Positions 1 through 5,651 of a stretch of 5,651 nucleotides of DNA are shown here, one piece after another. The stretch's first letter is position 1, and each line of letters opens with the position of its first letter. The notes below the pieces were generated by a model. That model did not search any database. It saw nothing but the letters and a program-made list of their open reading frames with translations, and was not told the origin of the DNA. The DNA lies in NCBI GenBank assembly GCA_028717825.1, contig JAQUNB010000101.1, forward strand, positions 1 to 5,651, written 5' to 3'. The position numbers and the translations under genes were made by a program. The stretch is from Candidatus Omnitrophota bacterium (GTDB lineage: Bacteria > Omnitrophota > Gorgyraeia > Tantalellales > Tantalellaceae).

Positions 1-401
1 TCGAAGTAATACTTCATATGGGGAAACACAGGCTCATCGCAAAAGAGAGTTCCATCGATATGCATTCCTCGATAGATCAGGCATATGACAGTTTAAAAAA
101 GCAGCTGACAAGATTACATGACAAAGCGAATTCAAAAAAAAGAAGAAATTTCATAAGTGACTTTTTCCAGCCGATAGTCAAATTTAGGGGAAGAGGAAAG
201 CGTAAAAGAGAGGAAGCACCCGGAAAGATCATAAAATCCAACGCTTTTGCGGTCAAGCCCATGCTTCCAGAAGAAGCAAAGCTTGAGCTAGAGTTATCCC
301 GGAAAAATTTTATAATGTTCAAGAACGCTGATACCGGCGAGGCCAATGTGTTATATAGAAAAGAGTCCGGTGATTACGCATTGATAGAACCTAATTTTTA
401 A
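1..401 (+). CDS. hpf: Ribosome hibernation promoting factor, long form (5' end outside window)
   Basis: Long HPF binds the 30S decoding region with its N-terminal S30AE domain, and its C-terminal domain dimerises to join two 70S ribosomes into inactive 100S particles during slow growth. Seen here: the frame is open to the left edge (first full codon at 3), and the residues before the first ATG (EVILH, then MGKHRLIAKE) read as an S30AE beta strand. An amphipathic helix follows (DMHSSIDQAYDSLKKQL), then a very basic linker (KFRGRGKRKR, about residues 55-64 counted from the ATG at 18). The last ~58 residues are the HPF C-terminal domain, with landmarks KPMLPEEA, FKNADTGEANVLYR and YALIEPNF. There is no Shine-Dalgarno before the ATG at 18, so that is an internal methionine. 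Family members are about 180-190 residues and 132 are visible, so roughly 50-60 are missing. tig follows after 27 bases. The family call is firm; the true start is not visible. Confidence 0.92.
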   Translation, partial: EVILHMGKHRLIAKESSIDMHSSIDQAYDSLKKQLTRLHDKANSKKRRNFISDFFQPIVKFRGRGKRKREEAPGKIIKSNAFAVKPMLPEEAKLELELSRKNFIMFKNADTGEANVLYRKESGDYALIEPNF

Positions 402-428
402 CCCGGACGAAAAAGAAAAGGCTTAATA

Positions 429-1700
429 ATGAAAAGTAAAATAAAGAAATTAGAAGGGACCCAGAGACAGCTCGACATAGAGATGCCTAAAGAAAAAGTC
501 GATGAGGTCTTTAATCAAGTGGTTGAGGATATACGCAAGAAAGCCGCGGTGCCGGGATTTAGACAGGGAAAAGCGCCCTTGGATATTATACTGAAAAATT
601 ATCGTGAAGATGTTGTTGATGAGGTCAAGAAAATACTTATACCGCAGGGATATGAAAGAGCGCTGGAAGAACATAAAATAGAGCCTCTTAGCTTTCCGGA
701 GATCTTCGACATCGACCTTGCGTTGTCGGGCGCTCTTGTCTTTAAGGCCAAAGTGGACGTTTTCCCTGAAGTTAACGTGAAAAAATATAAGGGCCTTAAG
801 GTAACAAAAGAAAAGGTACAAGTTGCCGATGAGGAAGTGGAAAAGGCCGTATCGAGGATAAGGGACATGAATGCGGAATTTGTTTCGATAGAGAGGCCTC
901 TGAATAAAGGCGATTTCGGCATCTGCAGCGTAGAAACGAATATCGACGGTAAGCCGATCGGTAAGAAGAATGAGAATATGTGGATAGAGGTTAACAAAGA
1001 CGCGTCTCTCCTTGGTGTGGGAGAGGAGCTCGTGGGGCTTAAAAAGGGCGACAAAAAAGACGTAGAAGTTGCTCTTCCTGAGAGTTATCCCGATAAAAAA
1101 TATGCCGGCAAGAAAGCTATCTTTCATATCGAGGTAAATGATACAAAAGAAAAAAAACTTCCTGAAATGAACGATGAACTGGCGAAAAAAACCGGAAAAG
1201 AAACCGTGGAAGAAATGAAGAAAGAAATACGGGCGCAGCTATTGGAAAGAAAAGAATCCAATGCCAGAGTATCTATGTTAAATCAGATCATGGAAGAGTT
1301 CCTGAAAACATGTTCTTTCGCCGTGCCTGGATCTATGGTCAAAAGACAACTCAAGGTGCTTACCGACAGGGTGCAGGACGACCTCGCTGCTAAGGGGGTT
1401 GATAAGGAGACCATTGAAAAACATCAAGGAGAACTTAAGGAAAAATTAGAGAAAGAGGCGGAAAATAAGGTCCGGTTGTATTTTATACTGGACAAGATAG
1501 CGACGGCGGAAAACATCGAAGTGACCGACGAGGAGATAGAGGCTTGGTTAAAAGCTTTAGCGGTCGATTACAACCAACCTTTCGAGAACGTGAAAAAATA
1601 TTACGAGGAACACAATCTCATGGGCGGATTAAAAGAGGAACTGAGGGAAGAAAAGACATTGGATCTTCTTCTTAACGAGGCAGTCGTCACCGAAAAATAG
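429..1700 (+). CDS. tig: Trigger factor, ribosome-associated chaperone
   Basis: Trigger factor docks on ribosomal protein uL23 at the exit tunnel and shields nascent chains in the cytoplasm. At 423 residues it is close to the usual ~430. Domains in order: the ribosome-binding domain, about 1-115, with the signature loop GFRQGKAP at 43-50; an FKBP-like PPIase domain, about 158-238, ending in the typical ELPE-like hinge ([12 protein letters not shown]); and a helical C-terminal chaperone domain, about 240-423, rich in Lys and Glu. The start at 429 is supported by AAAAGG at 416-421, seven bases upstream, a modest Shine-Dalgarno. Odd point: the PPIase pocket looks eroded. The usual DFTG-like strand reads SVET (167-170) and the usual GFE reads GVG (196-198), so prolyl isomerase activity is doubtful, although chaperone function does not depend on it. 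clpP follows after 31 bases, a common pairing in bacteria. Identity is firm; loss of isomerase activity is inference. Confidence 0.96.
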   Translation: MKSKIKKLEGTQRQLDIEMPKEKVDEVFNQVVEDIRKKAAVPGFRQGKAPLDIILKNYREDVVDEVKKILIPQGYERALEEHKIEPLSFPEIFDIDLALSGALVFKAKVDVFPEVNVKKYKGLKVTKEKVQVADEEVEKAVSRIRDMNAEFVSIERPLNKGDFGICSVETNIDGKPIGKKNENMWIEVNKDASLLGVGEELVGLKKGDKKDVEVALPESYPDKKYAGKKAIFHIEVNDTKEKKLPEMNDELAKKTGKETVEEMKKEIRAQLLERKESNARVSMLNQIMEEFLKTCSFAVPGSMVKRQLKVLTDRVQDDLAAKGVDKETIEKHQGELKEKLEKEAENKVRLYFILDKIATAENIEVTDEEIEAWLKALAVDYNQPFENVKKYYEEHNLMGGLKEELREEKTLDLLLNEAVVTEK

Positions 1701-1731
1701 AAATATCAACCTGAATTTTAAGGGGGATCAA

Positions 1732-2319
1732 ATGAGTATAATACCTATGGTGATAGAGAAAGACGGAAGGCTTGAGAGGGCATATGATATCTATTCTCGC
1801 CTTTTAAAAGACAGGATCATATTCATAGGTTCGCCGATCGATGATAACGTGGCGAATATAGTGGTAGCCGAACTTTTATATTTACAGATGGAAGATCCGG
1901 ATCGGGATATTAGCGTGTATATAAACACCCCGGGTGGTAGTGTGACAAGCGGCATGTCGATATATGACACTATGCAGTTCGTTAAACCGCATGTTAATAC
2001 TTATTGCGTCGGACAAGCTTCAAGTATGGGAGCTTTGCTTCTGGCGGCCGGATCTAAAGGGAAAAGGTATGCTTTGCCTCATTCCCGGATCATGATACAT
2101 CAGCCGTGGGGCGGGGTACAGGGCGCTGCCTCGGATATACATATTCAGGCAAAAGAGATATTGAAGATGAAAGAAGAAATCGAACTTATTCTGGTCAAGC
2201 ACACGGGCCAGACCATCGAAAGGATAAAAACCGACACTGACAGAGACTTTTTTATGAGCGCGGAAGAAGCAAAGAAATACGGTATTGTGGATAATGTTGT
2301 TGAAAGTATGCCTAAGTAA
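1732..2319 (+). CDS. clpP: ATP-dependent Clp protease proteolytic subunit ClpP
   Basis: ClpP is the serine peptidase that forms a barrel of two heptameric rings and degrades proteins fed in by an AAA+ partner (ClpX, ClpA or ClpC) in the cytoplasm. At 195 residues it has the standard length. The catalytic triad is intact: Ser98 in GQASSMGA, His123 in MIHQP, and Asp172 in DRDFFMS. The N-terminal run PMVIE...[17 protein letters not shown] is the canonical axial loop and first helix, and NTPGGS (65-70) is the conserved substrate-strand glycine motif. There is almost no propeptide before the conserved region, so little N-terminal processing is expected. AGGGGGA at 1721-1727 supports the ATG at 1732. 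The gene follows tig as in many bacteria, but no clpX follows; an aminotransferase begins 48 bases downstream. The unfoldase partner must be encoded elsewhere. The stop codon lies inside a perfect inverted repeat. Confidence 0.98.
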   Translation: MSIIPMVIEKDGRLERAYDIYSRLLKDRIIFIGSPIDDNVANIVVAELLYLQMEDPDRDISVYINTPGGSVTSGMSIYDTMQFVKPHVNTYCVGQASSMGALLLAAGSKGKRYALPHSRIMIHQPWGGVQGAASDIHIQAKEILKMKEEIELILVKHTGQTIERIKTDTDRDFFMSAEEAKKYGIVDNVVESMPK

Positions 2320-2338
2320 TATGAATTTTGTCATATTA
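2317..2338 (+). repeat. Perfect inverted repeat over the clpP stop codon
   Basis: TAATATGA (2317-2324) and TCATATTA (2331-2338) are exact reverse complements separated by the 6-base loop ATTTTG. The left arm begins with the clpP TAA stop. The stem is AT-rich and no T-run follows on the + strand, so it does not look like a standard intrinsic terminator. It could be a weak mRNA hairpin that affects processing or stability between clpP and the aminotransferase, or it could be chance in AT-rich DNA. Seen directly; the function is unknown. Confidence 0.4.
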
Positions 2339-2353
2339 ATAGGCTTAAAAAAT

Positions 2354-2360
2354 AGGAGGA
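2354..2360 (+). promoter_or_regulatory. Strong Shine-Dalgarno of the aminotransferase gene
   Basis: AGGAGGA lies seven bases before the ATG at 2368. It is the closest match to the anti-Shine-Dalgarno consensus in this window and fixes the start of the aminotransferase. It suggests independent, efficient translation initiation on the shared message, not coupling to clpP. Confidence 0.85.
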
Positions 2361-2367
2361 AAACAAA

Positions 2368-3498
2368 ATGAAAAAATACAGATTAATGTCACCAGGCCCG
2401 ACGCCTGTACCGGAAAAAGTACTTTTGAAAATGGCTGATACAATAATACACCACAGAACGCCTCAATTTCAGGTCGTTCTGAAAGAAGTAAGCGAGAAAT
2501 TAAAGAAAGTTTTCTGCACGGCAAATCCGGTATTCATATTCGCATCCAGCGGTACGGGTGCGATGGAAGTATCGGTAGTCAACCTTTTATCGAAAGGCGA
2601 CAAGGCCCTTGTCGTAAGGGGCGGTAAATTCGGAGAACGTTTCGGAGAGATATGTCAAGCTTACGGAGTGGAAGTCGTAGCCTATGACATAGAATCCGGG
2701 AAAGCTGCCGATCCGGCGATGATCAAAAAATTACTCAAAGACAACAAAGGCATCAAGGTTGTATACAGCACGCTATGCGAAACTTCGACCGGCGTGGTCA
2801 ACGACATCAAAGGTATTGCCAAAGAAGTAGCAGCTACTGACGCGGTTTTAGTGGTTGATGCTGTGAGTGGTTTATCAGCCGATGAGTTAAAAACAGATGA
2901 ATGGGGAGTAGACGTTGTGGTTTCCGGTTCCCAGAAGGGGCTCATGCTGCCTCCCGGTCTAAGTTTCCTGAGCTTGAGCAAAAAGGCAGAGAAGCTTGTA
3001 GAGACCTCAAACATCCCGAAATACTATTTTAGCCTGAAAGCGGCGATCAAAGCGTATGCTAAAAATGACACGCCATGGACACCGGCCGTTTCTCTTGTTA
3101 TAGGATTGAACGGCGCACTTGATATGATGCTTCAGGAAGGCGTGGATAATATAGTCGCAAGGCATGCGAGACTCGCAAAAGCCACACGCGCAGCGGTTAA
3201 AGCACTTGGCTTGGAGCTTTTCGCGGTGAATCCGTCGAATGCGGTTACGGCCGTAAAAGTACCACAAGGCGTGGATGGCGGCGCGATAGTGAAAAAGATG
3301 AGAGATGAACAAAGTATAACCATCGCGGGCGGACAATCCGAGCTCAAGGGAAAGATATTCAGGGTCGCCCATCTCGGTTATATGGACGAATATGATATCA
3401 TCGCGTCTATCGCGGCTTTAGAAATGGTCCTAAGCCAGCTTGGTTATAAAGTAGAGCTTGGTAAAGGCGTAGCGAAACTCGAAGAACTATTGAAGTAA
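2368..3498 (+). CDS. Class V PLP aminotransferase (serine-pyruvate/alanine-glyoxylate type), probable phosphoserine aminotransferase
   Basis: This cytoplasmic PLP enzyme moves an amino group between an amino acid and a 2-oxoacid. Its 376 residues match the family (about 360-390). Landmarks: the N-terminal substrate loop SPGPTPVP (8-15); SSGTGAME (60-67), which holds the PLP phosphate; Asp164 in VVDAVSG, which contacts the pyridine nitrogen; Lys190 in SGSQKG, the Schiff-base lysine; and Arg332 in FRVAHLGY, the substrate carboxylate clamp. Databases often name such proteins serine-glyoxylate or alanine-glyoxylate aminotransferase, or 'soluble hydrogenase 42 kDa subunit'. The neighbour serA, 50 bases downstream, makes 3-phosphohydroxypyruvate, and related class V enzymes in methanogens serve as phosphoserine aminotransferases with no classical SerC. 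I therefore infer phosphohydroxypyruvate plus glutamate to phosphoserine as the likely reaction. Family is firm; substrate is inference from context. A true serine-pyruvate or alanine-glyoxylate enzyme remains possible. Confidence 0.9.
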   Translation: MKKYRLMSPGPTPVPEKVLLKMADTIIHHRTPQFQVVLKEVSEKLKKVFCTANPVFIFASSGTGAMEVSVVNLLSKGDKALVVRGGKFGERFGEICQAYGVEVVAYDIESGKAADPAMIKKLLKDNKGIKVVYSTLCETSTGVVNDIKGIAKEVAATDAVLVVDAVSGLSADELKTDEWGVDVVVSGSQKGLMLPPGLSFLSLSKKAEKLVETSNIPKYYFSLKAAIKAYAKNDTPWTPAVSLVIGLNGALDMMLQEGVDNIVARHARLAKATRAAVKALGLELFAVNPSNAVTAVKVPQGVDGGAIVKKMRDEQSITIAGGQSELKGKIFRVAHLGYMDEYDIIASIAALEMVLSQLGYKVELGKGVAKLEELLK

Positions 3499-3534
3499 AA
3501 AATCACAGTGTTGATAAACTTAGATATATATAAA

Positions 3535-3540
3535 AAGGAG
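3535..3540 (+). promoter_or_regulatory. Shine-Dalgarno of serA
   Basis: AAGGAG sits eight bases before the ATG at 3549 and supports that start. The 50-base gap it lies in is AT-rich (ATATATATAAAAA), but no -35/-10 pair with acceptable spacing is present, so the gap appears to carry only the ribosome binding site. Confidence 0.8.
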
Positions 3541-3548
3541 CGTTAACC

Positions 3549-5144
3549 ATGACTATTAAAGTACTCATAAGCGACCCCTTATCGAAAGCGGGTGTAGATA
3601 TCCTGAAAAGCAATAATTTCGTGGTGGAGGAAGTTGCGAAACTGCCCGAAAGCGAACTTGTTAAAAAGATAAAAGGGTGCGATGCCCTTATCGTTAGAAG
3701 CGATACCACCGTCACAAAAAACATCATCGAAGCATCCGATAAACTTAAGATCATTGGAAGAGCCGGTGTTGGTATCGATAATGTGGACGTGAAAGCAGCT
3801 TCAAAAAAAGGTATTATAGTGATGAATGCTCCCGCCGGGAATACTATCTCGACGGCGGAACACGCGTTCAGCCTTATGCTGTCGCTTGCCAGAAGTATTC
3901 CTCAGTCCAGTCAATCCGTTAAGCAGGGAAAATGGGACAGGAAGAAATTCATGGGCGTAGAATTATACGGGAAAACGCTCGGGATTATCGGCATGGGCAG
4001 GATCGGGACCGAATTCGCTAAACGTGCGTTAAGTTTCGGTATGAAGATAATGGCATATGACCCATTTTTGTCGGAAGAAAAAGCTAAGACAATAAATGTC
4101 GAATCCGTTAAGTTAGACGCGCTTCTGGCAGAGGCTGATTTTATTACTATTCATACGCCGCTTACAGAAGAAACAAAACATCTCCTAGATGAAAAGGCGT
4201 TCAAAAAAATGAAAAAAGGCGTTCGTATAATCAACGCGGCACGCGGCGGGATCATAGACGAGCAAGCCTTGGCGGAAAATATCAAGTCCGGGAAAGTAGC
4301 GGGCGCTGCGCTCGACGTATATGAGACCAAAGCTAAACCGCCGGTTGATAGTCCTGTCGTTAATTTGGATAATGTCGTGACGACACCGCACCTTGGGGCG
4401 TCTACCGAGGAAGCGCAGGTCAACGTTGCGATCGATATGGCGAAAACTATCGCAGATGCTCTTTTAGGAAAAGGGTACCGCAACGCCGTGAATATGCCGG
4501 TGATCGAGGAAGGGACGATGAAAGCCGTGCAGCCTTACGTTAACCTCGCTGAAAGACTGGGCTCTATCCAGACACAGCTAGTTAAAGGTCCGATCAAAAC
4601 GATATCCGTAACGTATGTCGGCGAAGTGGCGACTAAAGATGTTTCGCTGATCACCAGAGCTCTCGTTAAAGGTGTACTTAACCCGATGCTTGATCAAGAA
4701 GTGAACTATATAAACGCGCTCCTTGTCGCGGAAGAAAGAGGCATAAAGATACAGGAGAAAAAGACATCGACGATAACGGATTTCGCGAACCTGATAAGTG
4801 TGGAGTTCGACACAGGCACGGAAAAGCACCTTATAATGGGAACGCTTTTCTCGAACAAAGAACCAAGGATAGTAAAACTTGAAAAATATTATGTGGAGGC
4901 CATTCCAGACGGATATATGCTGGTCGTCACCAATGACGATGTTCCTGGTGTTGTGGGTTCGATCGGGACATTATTGGGCAAACACGGCATTAATATAGCT
5001 GAGATGAACTTCGGCCGGGACAAAAAAGAAAAGAAAGCTATCAGCATAATTAATGTTGATAGCGCTGTTTCCGAAGAGGTAATGGAAAAGCTGAAAAAAG
5101 TAAAAGATATAAATGATGTAAAGCAGGTTCGTGTTAAAATATAA
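3549..5144 (+). CDS. serA: D-3-phosphoglycerate dehydrogenase with ASB and ACT domains
   Basis: SerA catalyses the first step of serine synthesis: 3-phosphoglycerate plus NAD+ to 3-phosphohydroxypyruvate, in the cytoplasm. At 531 residues it is the long form with an extra allosteric substrate-binding (ASB) domain, unlike the ~410-residue E. coli form. Order: split substrate-binding domain (about 1-98 and 285-315), Rossmann domain (about 99-284) with GMGRIG (148-153) and the NAD-ribose acidic residue Asp171 in AYDPF, ASB domain (about 316-450), and ACT domain (about 456-531; DDVPG at 463-467, GINIAEM). Catalytic Arg232 (NAARGG) and His281 (TPHLGAS) are present. The glutamate expected 29 residues after the Arg is Lys261, in a loop (DVYETKAKPP) two residues longer than usual; Glu259 is the nearest candidate. 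The ACT domain implies feedback control by serine. The upstream aminotransferase is the likely next pathway step. Identity is strong; the loop change deserves attention. Confidence 0.95.
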   Translation: MTIKVLISDPLSKAGVDILKSNNFVVEEVAKLPESELVKKIKGCDALIVRSDTTVTKNIIEASDKLKIIGRAGVGIDNVDVKAASKKGIIVMNAPAGNTISTAEHAFSLMLSLARSIPQSSQSVKQGKWDRKKFMGVELYGKTLGIIGMGRIGTEFAKRALSFGMKIMAYDPFLSEEKAKTINVESVKLDALLAEADFITIHTPLTEETKHLLDEKAFKKMKKGVRIINAARGGIIDEQALAENIKSGKVAGAALDVYETKAKPPVDSPVVNLDNVVTTPHLGASTEEAQVNVAIDMAKTIADALLGKGYRNAVNMPVIEEGTMKAVQPYVNLAERLGSIQTQLVKGPIKTISVTYVGEVATKDVSLITRALVKGVLNPMLDQEVNYINALLVAEERGIKIQEKKTSTITDFANLISVEFDTGTEKHLIMGTLFSNKEPRIVKLEKYYVEAIPDGYMLVVTNDDVPGVVGSIGTLLGKHGINIAEMNFGRDKKEKKAISIINVDSAVSEEVMEKLKKVKDINDVKQVRVKI

Positions 5145-5155
5145 CGGTGCTTTAC
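5118..5155 (+). repeat. Inverted repeat enclosing the serA stop codon
   Basis: GTAAAGCA (5118-5125) and TGCTTTAC (5148-5155) are exact reverse complements. Inside them GTTA (5133-5136) and TAAC (5142-5145) can form a second short stem around AAATA. The serA TAA stop (5142-5144) lies within the structure. No T-run follows (the next bases are GGCGG), so it is not a standard terminator. It may be a folded mRNA element between serA and the next gene, or chance. Confidence 0.35.
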
Positions 5156-5173
5156 GGCGGATACAGGCGTGAA

Positions 5174-5179
5174 AAGGAG
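5174..5179 (+). promoter_or_regulatory. Shine-Dalgarno that fixes the start of the last gene
   Basis: AAGGAG lies ten bases before the ATG at 5190. The in-frame codon immediately before that ATG is a TAG stop (5187-5189), so translation in this frame cannot begin earlier. The nearby GTG codons at 5169 and 5181 run straight into the same TAG. Confidence 0.8.
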
Positions 5180-5189
5180 CGTGTTTTAG

Positions 5190-5651
5190 ATGAAAGAAGA
5201 TAGCGAAAAGCTTATCAGGATCATTGACGTGACGAACCGCGACGGCGTCCAGACTTCGCGTCTGGGGCTCGCTAAGCTTCAAAAAACGATAGTCAATGTC
5301 TACCTTAATAAAATGGGCATCTTTCAGTCTGAGTTCGGATTTCCAATTACTCTGCATGAAAGGAACTATATAAACGCAAATCTTGAGTTAGCCAAACGCA
5401 AGGTTTTGTATCCCATACGGCTTTCAGGGTGGATAAGGGCCATTGAGGAAGATGTAAAAAAAGCGGTCGAGTTTACGGATATAGAATACCTGAATATGTC
5501 GATCTCTACTTCTGATCAGATGATAAAACACAAGTTTGGCGGAAAAATAGACAGAGAAGGTATCATAAAGTCCGCCGTTAAAGCGATAAAGCTTGCTAAA
5601 AAGATGGGAATAAAGGAACTGGGGATAAACGCGGAAGACGCATCAAGGACA
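5190..5651 (+). CDS. DRE-TIM condensing enzyme of the isopropylmalate/homocitrate/citramalate synthase family (3' end outside window)
   Basis: The first 154 residues of a TIM-barrel, metal-dependent enzyme are visible; the frame is open at the right edge. The family usually condenses an acyl-CoA with a 2-oxoacid, with lyases and carboxyltransferases as relatives. Motifs seen: DVTNRDGVQ (13-21), matching the family's D-x-T-x-R-D-G-x-Q start with the catalytic Arg17 and metal-binding Asp18; SEFGFP (47-52), the counterpart of the usual IEVGFP with its glutamate at 48; STSDQMIKHKFG (about 105-116), the counterpart of the ATS...H-K-L strand; and INAEDASRT (146-154), matching the SAEDA-x-R-S/T motif typical of LeuA-like synthases. 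Compared with standard LeuA, the first motif has Asn for Leu and Val for Glu, so this is a divergent subfamily. It starts 45 bases after serA, in the same direction. The substrate (2-oxoisovalerate, 2-oxoglutarate, pyruvate or other) cannot be decided from this part. Family confidence is high, exact function low. Confidence 0.85.
   Translation, partial: MKEDSEKLIRIIDVTNRDGVQTSRLGLAKLQKTIVNVYLNKMGIFQSEFGFPITLHERNYINANLELAKRKVLYPIRLSGWIRAIEEDVKKAVEFTDIEYLNMSISTSDQMIKHKFGGKIDREGIIKSAVKAIKLAKKMGIKELGINAEDASRT

Noticed and set aside
450..1127. 225-codon open frame on the minus strand inside tig
   Set aside because: It lies wholly opposite a well-supported trigger factor gene, has no recognisable motifs and is rich in Phe, Leu and Arg, as expected from the complement of a Lys/Glu-rich gene.
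2317..2353. Intrinsic terminator after clpP
   Set aside because: The stem is AT-rich and no run of T follows on the + strand. The next gene has a strong ribosome binding site 16 bases further on, which favours read-through.
3506..3534. Possible promoter before serA (TTGATA followed by TATATATATAAA)
   Set aside because: The candidate -35 and -10 boxes are only about 8-12 bases apart, far from the ~17 needed, and the AT-rich stretch abuts the Shine-Dalgarno.
5249..5265. Short perfect hairpin CCAGAC-TTCGC-GTCTGG inside the last gene
   Set aside because: It encodes part of the conserved active-site region right after the RDGVQ motif, so the bases are constrained by protein sequence, and a 6-bp stem is readily found by chance. 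No T-run follows.
4971..5357. 128-codon open frame on the minus strand spanning the end of serA and the start of the next gene
   Set aside because: It overlaps two confident + strand genes, shows no domain motif, and its Phe/Tyr/Ile-rich composition is a by-product of AT-rich coding DNA.
1..5651. Mobile element, CRISPR array, tRNA or phage signal
   Set aside because: I found no direct repeats with regular spacing, no transposase or integrase motifs, and no tRNA-like fold in the short gaps. The genes are ordinary housekeeping families with similar codon use throughout.

Overview
The window carries six protein-coding genes, all on the + strand and packed head to tail with gaps of only 27 to 50 bases. 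I see no tRNA, rRNA, CRISPR array, insertion sequence or convincing promoter. The first gene runs off the left edge and the last runs off the right edge. Every internal gap is too short for another gene, and the long minus-strand open frames are shadows of the + strand genes.

Layout: (1) positions 1-401, the 3' part of a long-form ribosome hibernation promoting factor (hpf); (2) 429-1700, trigger factor (tig); (3) 1732-2319, the ClpP protease subunit (clpP); (4) 2368-3498, a class V PLP aminotransferase of the serine-pyruvate / alanine-glyoxylate type; (5) 3549-5144, D-3-phosphoglycerate dehydrogenase with a C-terminal ACT domain (serA); (6) 5190-5651, the 5' part of a DRE-TIM acyl-CoA:2-oxoacid condensing enzyme related to isopropylmalate, homocitrate and citramalate synthases. 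The same-strand order, short gaps and a Shine-Dalgarno sequence before each internal gene suggest one transcription unit, or at least one transcribed block. Its promoter would lie left of the window.

The block has two functional halves. The first (hpf, tig, clpP) handles ribosome storage, folding of nascent chains and proteolysis. The second is metabolic. SerA oxidises 3-phosphoglycerate to 3-phosphohydroxypyruvate, and the adjacent aminotransferase is well placed to convert that to phosphoserine in place of a classical SerC. The final gene probably makes a 2-oxoacid-derived hydroxy acid, but its substrate cannot be read from the fragment. In many bacteria clpP is followed by clpX; here the aminotransferase takes that place.

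Organism: a bacterium with moderate, AT-leaning composition, heavy use of ATA (Ile) and AGG/AGA (Arg) codons, lysine-rich proteins and good Shine-Dalgarno sites. The tig-clpP pair is a bacterial hallmark. The aminotransferase plus ACT-type SerA combination is known from deep-branching and anaerobic lineages. An uncultured lineage such as Omnitrophota would fit, but that is a weak impression and not a demonstrated placement.

I do not see a clearly new biological system. The points most worth a second look are the SerA active-site loop that lacks its usual glutamate, the eroded PPIase pocket of trigger factor, the divergent DRE-TIM enzyme coupled to serine genes, and inverted repeats that enclose the stop codons of clpP and serA.
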